From Cafeteria roenbergensis (lineage: Eukaryota > Sar > Bigyra > Bicosoecida > Cafeteriaceae): DNA of 64,000 nucleotides. The notes under the pieces were generated by a model. That model was not told where the DNA came from. It worked only from the letters and a program-made list of their open reading frames with translations, and made no database searches. Made by a program: the position numbers and the translations under genes. This document shows, piece by piece, positions 62,098 to 64,000 of the stretch; the first letter of the stretch is position 1, and the number at the start of each line of letters is the position of its first letter. The stretch covers positions 806,001 through 870,000 of the forward strand of contig VLTN01000004.1 of the NCBI GenBank assembly GCA_008330645.1, given 5' to 3'.

Positions 62098-63801
62098 CGG
62101 CTGACTTGACCGACGTCCGCCTGGCACCGGCGCCAGCCCCCCCCCGGCCCTGGGAGGAGGCCCCACCAGGGCCGCGCCCAGCCGTCCTCGACGGTGCTGC
62201 GGCTGCGCTGGCTGTTGGCGACCGGGACGCAGCCCCACCCGGCTGGTCGCCTCCCGCCTGCGCTGTGCGGCTTGCACGCTTCGCCTGGACCTCTCGGCGA
62301 CGCACCTCCGCCCGGAGGCCCTTGCCAGGCAGGTAGCGCGGGTTCTTGAGGTACTGCTGGGGCCTTGCCATGCGGTCCCCGGCGGCGGCGTTGGCCTGCT
62401 GCTCAGCGATGGACAGCGAGGGCGCTCTCTGGCTGTCCCCCCCTCGCCGGGCCGCCCTTTCGCTGGCACCGGCCCCGCCCCTGGCCGCCGCCCCTGCTCT
62501 CGGAATGGACGGCAGGGCCCGAGCGAGCTCCCTGTCAAAGGCGTCTTCCTCCTCCTCGGGGCCAAGGGCCCCGCCGCCGCCGCCGCCGCCGCCATCACGC
62601 GTTCCTCGGGCGCTGCCGCCCCGCGCCTTGCCTGCCCCTGCGGCCGCTCCGCCTGCGCTGGTGAGGTTTCGCTGGGAGCTGCTGGCCGTCCTTCCCGAGC
62701 TCCCGAACCGCACCCTAGTCTGCCTTGCCTCCCCGGCGCCGTCCTTGGCTCGGCGCCCTTGCCCAGCCTTGTCCGCTGATGACCCCACCCCGCCGGGGTG
62801 CCCAAGCTGCCCGGTGGCGGCCCCAAACGCGCCAGTGGTCCCAAGAAACCTGGACCTTGAGGCATCCATGCGAGTCCCCGAGGCGGCAGTGGCCCGCAGA
62901 TACCCTGGCCCCTCGCCGTCAGCAGCTGCGGAGCTGAAAAAATCGGGTGCGCTCCGCCCCGCCCGCTCGTTCCCGGTCCGAACGCGATAGTCGCGGGCCT
63001 CGGCCTCCACCACGTCGGCAGCCGACACGAGCCTCACCCCGCGCATGCCAGCTTGGCTGGCAATGTCCCTCGGCCGGCGGCCCGGCAGGCCGGGCCGAAT
63101 CACAACCTCGGAGCCAAGAACCAGCCCCCGGCCTCGCGCCTCGGCGCGCGTCGTGGCGTCCTGGGCCTCGACAAGTCGCGAGGTCTCTTCCAGCCCGGCC
63201 TCCACTCGCTGCACAGCCGACCGCGCGGCCTCGAGCTCGCCAGCAATGGCCTCCAGCTCGTCCTTGGCCGCCTCGGAAGCGCCTGCGGCCCTGAACCCCA
63301 GAGCGCCTCCTTCGCCGGTTCCATCATCTGCGCAGCACCCGTTGCATGATACGCGCGCAGGCGCGATGCGTTGGAAGCGCAGGCAGCCGGCCGGCACTGC
63401 CGGAGCGGTGGGCAGCGCCGCAGACTTGCGTTCGCATCGCGTTTCCGCTCGAACCATGGAATCGCCGCCCCGCAACAACAGCCGTCTGCGCCCGCCCGTG
63501 CCACAGCGCAGAGCATCGCGCGCGCTGCCCGCTGACAAAGGGCGGAGGCCCTTTGCCTGGCGTGAGAGCTCTCACCCAGTGACATTTGCGCTGCTCTGGC
63601 CACCGGCTTGGAGCCTGGCGGCGGAGCGCCGCCGTAAAGATCCGCGAAGGTGCTTCTCAGAATGTGGCCGACTGAGCCGACCATGACGTTCTGTGGCTCC
63701 TCGGCCGCGGGCGCGGGCGCGGGCACGTCTGCGGGCGCCTCCGGCGCTTGGCCATCGGGTGCAAGCGCTGCCTGCGCCTCAACGGACGGGCTGGCCGCCA
63801 T
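55082..63801 (-). CDS. Giant ASH/MSP-repeat ciliary protein (HYDIN/DLEC1-like)
   Basis: Exon 1 is 63801-63576 and exon 2 is 63327-55082. The 248-bp intron (gtgaga...gcgcag) joins in phase (G|AT) to give 2,823 aa. A coiled coil (about 85-135, KDELEAIAGELEAARSAVQR) and low-complexity region precede at least ten ASH/MSP immunoglobulin-like repeats from about residue 610 to the C-terminus. Examples are YPASVEFSGFVPGARYEATL, FTSPELDFGLLKVRTSAACS, RHSVSLGIAFVGVPVRRVVR, VDFGKQLPTFSRRTFCVEVR and VTNFGVVRCGTPRVLRLVVG. Such repeats mark axonemal central-pair and other ciliary proteins (HYDIN, CFAP47, CFAP65, DLEC1); which one is orthologous cannot be settled without a search. A poly-Gln tract (about 486-497) and a poly-Gly run lie in the N-terminal part. 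The start at 63801 follows no better upstream ATG in frame. Confidence 0.83.
62060..62095 (-). repeat. Pure (CTG)12, read as poly-Gln on the minus strand
   Basis: Twelve uninterrupted CTG units on the plus strand encode Gln in the ASH-repeat protein. This is the same unit and the same copy number as the CAG tract in the LRR/IQ gene. Confidence 0.92.
62571..62596 (-). repeat. (GCC)n run encoding poly-Gly in the ASH-repeat protein
   Basis: About eight tandem gcc units on the plus strand are read as consecutive Gly codons just before the acidic EEEED segment of the ASH protein. Confidence 0.75.
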
Positions 63802-64000
63802 GGCACAAGCTGGCTCGGCGCGGCAGCGAGCTCGGCGCCTCCGTGCCTCTCTCAGCAACGGTATGCCCTTCCGTGTGCCGATTCCCCGGTGTATCAGCGT
63901 CTCCAGCCGCGCGTTCGGCAGCCGCAACGGCCGGCGGCAGAGCCCGGCAGTGTGTGGCCGAGTCGGTTGGGCCTGAGCGCCGCCGCCGCCTTCGCGGCCA

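Overview
The window is nuclear DNA from a strongly GC-rich, gene-dense unicellular eukaryote. It carries fourteen protein genes on both strands, short spliceosomal introns (about 100-455 bp, nearly all starting gtgag and ending cag), and long Ala/Gly/Ser/Pro-rich low-complexity insertions in most proteins. Two genes point to a motile cilium or flagellum: a DRC8-like dynein regulatory complex subunit and a very large ASH/MSP-repeat axonemal-type protein. An LRR plus IQ-motif protein may be a third. A free-living flagellated protist is likely. The combination of very high GC, compact genes and integrin-alpha/IPT/TRP-like receptors would suit a heterotrophic stramenopile such as a bicosoecid, but that is a guess. 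I recognise no transposon, virus-like element, rRNA, tRNA or CRISPR array.

Layout, left to right: UDP-glucose:glycoprotein glucosyltransferase (+, 138-6493, three exons, C-terminal KDEL); an unrecognised Ala-rich helical protein (-, 6631-7686); an 80-residue HMG-box protein (+, 7802-8158) whose stop overlaps that of the convergent five-exon DRC8 gene (-, 8155-9214); a 3,105-residue single-exon receptor-like protein with FG-GAP and IPT repeats and a multi-pass C-terminus (-, 9421-18738); the tRNA thiolase CTU1 (+, 19187-21049); an RCC1-repeat protein (+, 21140-22735); the spliceosomal helicase PRP16/DHX38 (-, 22846-26768), divergent from an LRR/IQ protein (+, 26967-34971); two tandem MAPEG genes (+, 35191-36063 and 36525-37391); a tail-anchored protein kinase (+, 37705-39841); an NAGPA-like phosphodiester glycosidase (-, 40037-40936); a mitochondrial RAP-domain-like protein (+, 41317-44988); a Shaker-type Kv channel with about 1,000 residues between S2 and S3 (+, 45755-52911); a DUF1295 membrane protein (+, 53772-54847); and the ASH-repeat ciliary protein (-, 55082-63801).

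The genes do not form one pathway; this is ordinary eukaryotic gene order with a mix of secretory-pathway glycobiology (UGGT, NAGPA-like), RNA metabolism (CTU1, PRP16, RAP protein), cilium (DRC8, ASH protein, perhaps LRR/IQ) and membrane or signalling genes. The most unusual item is the Kv channel with a giant insertion in the voltage sensor. Also notable are a sharp recent-homology tract in the MAPEG pair, the CTAG shared by two opposing stop codons, and a clear 5' bias of introns. Exon joins were worked out by hand from splice signals, reading-frame phase and family alignment from memory; no search was run.
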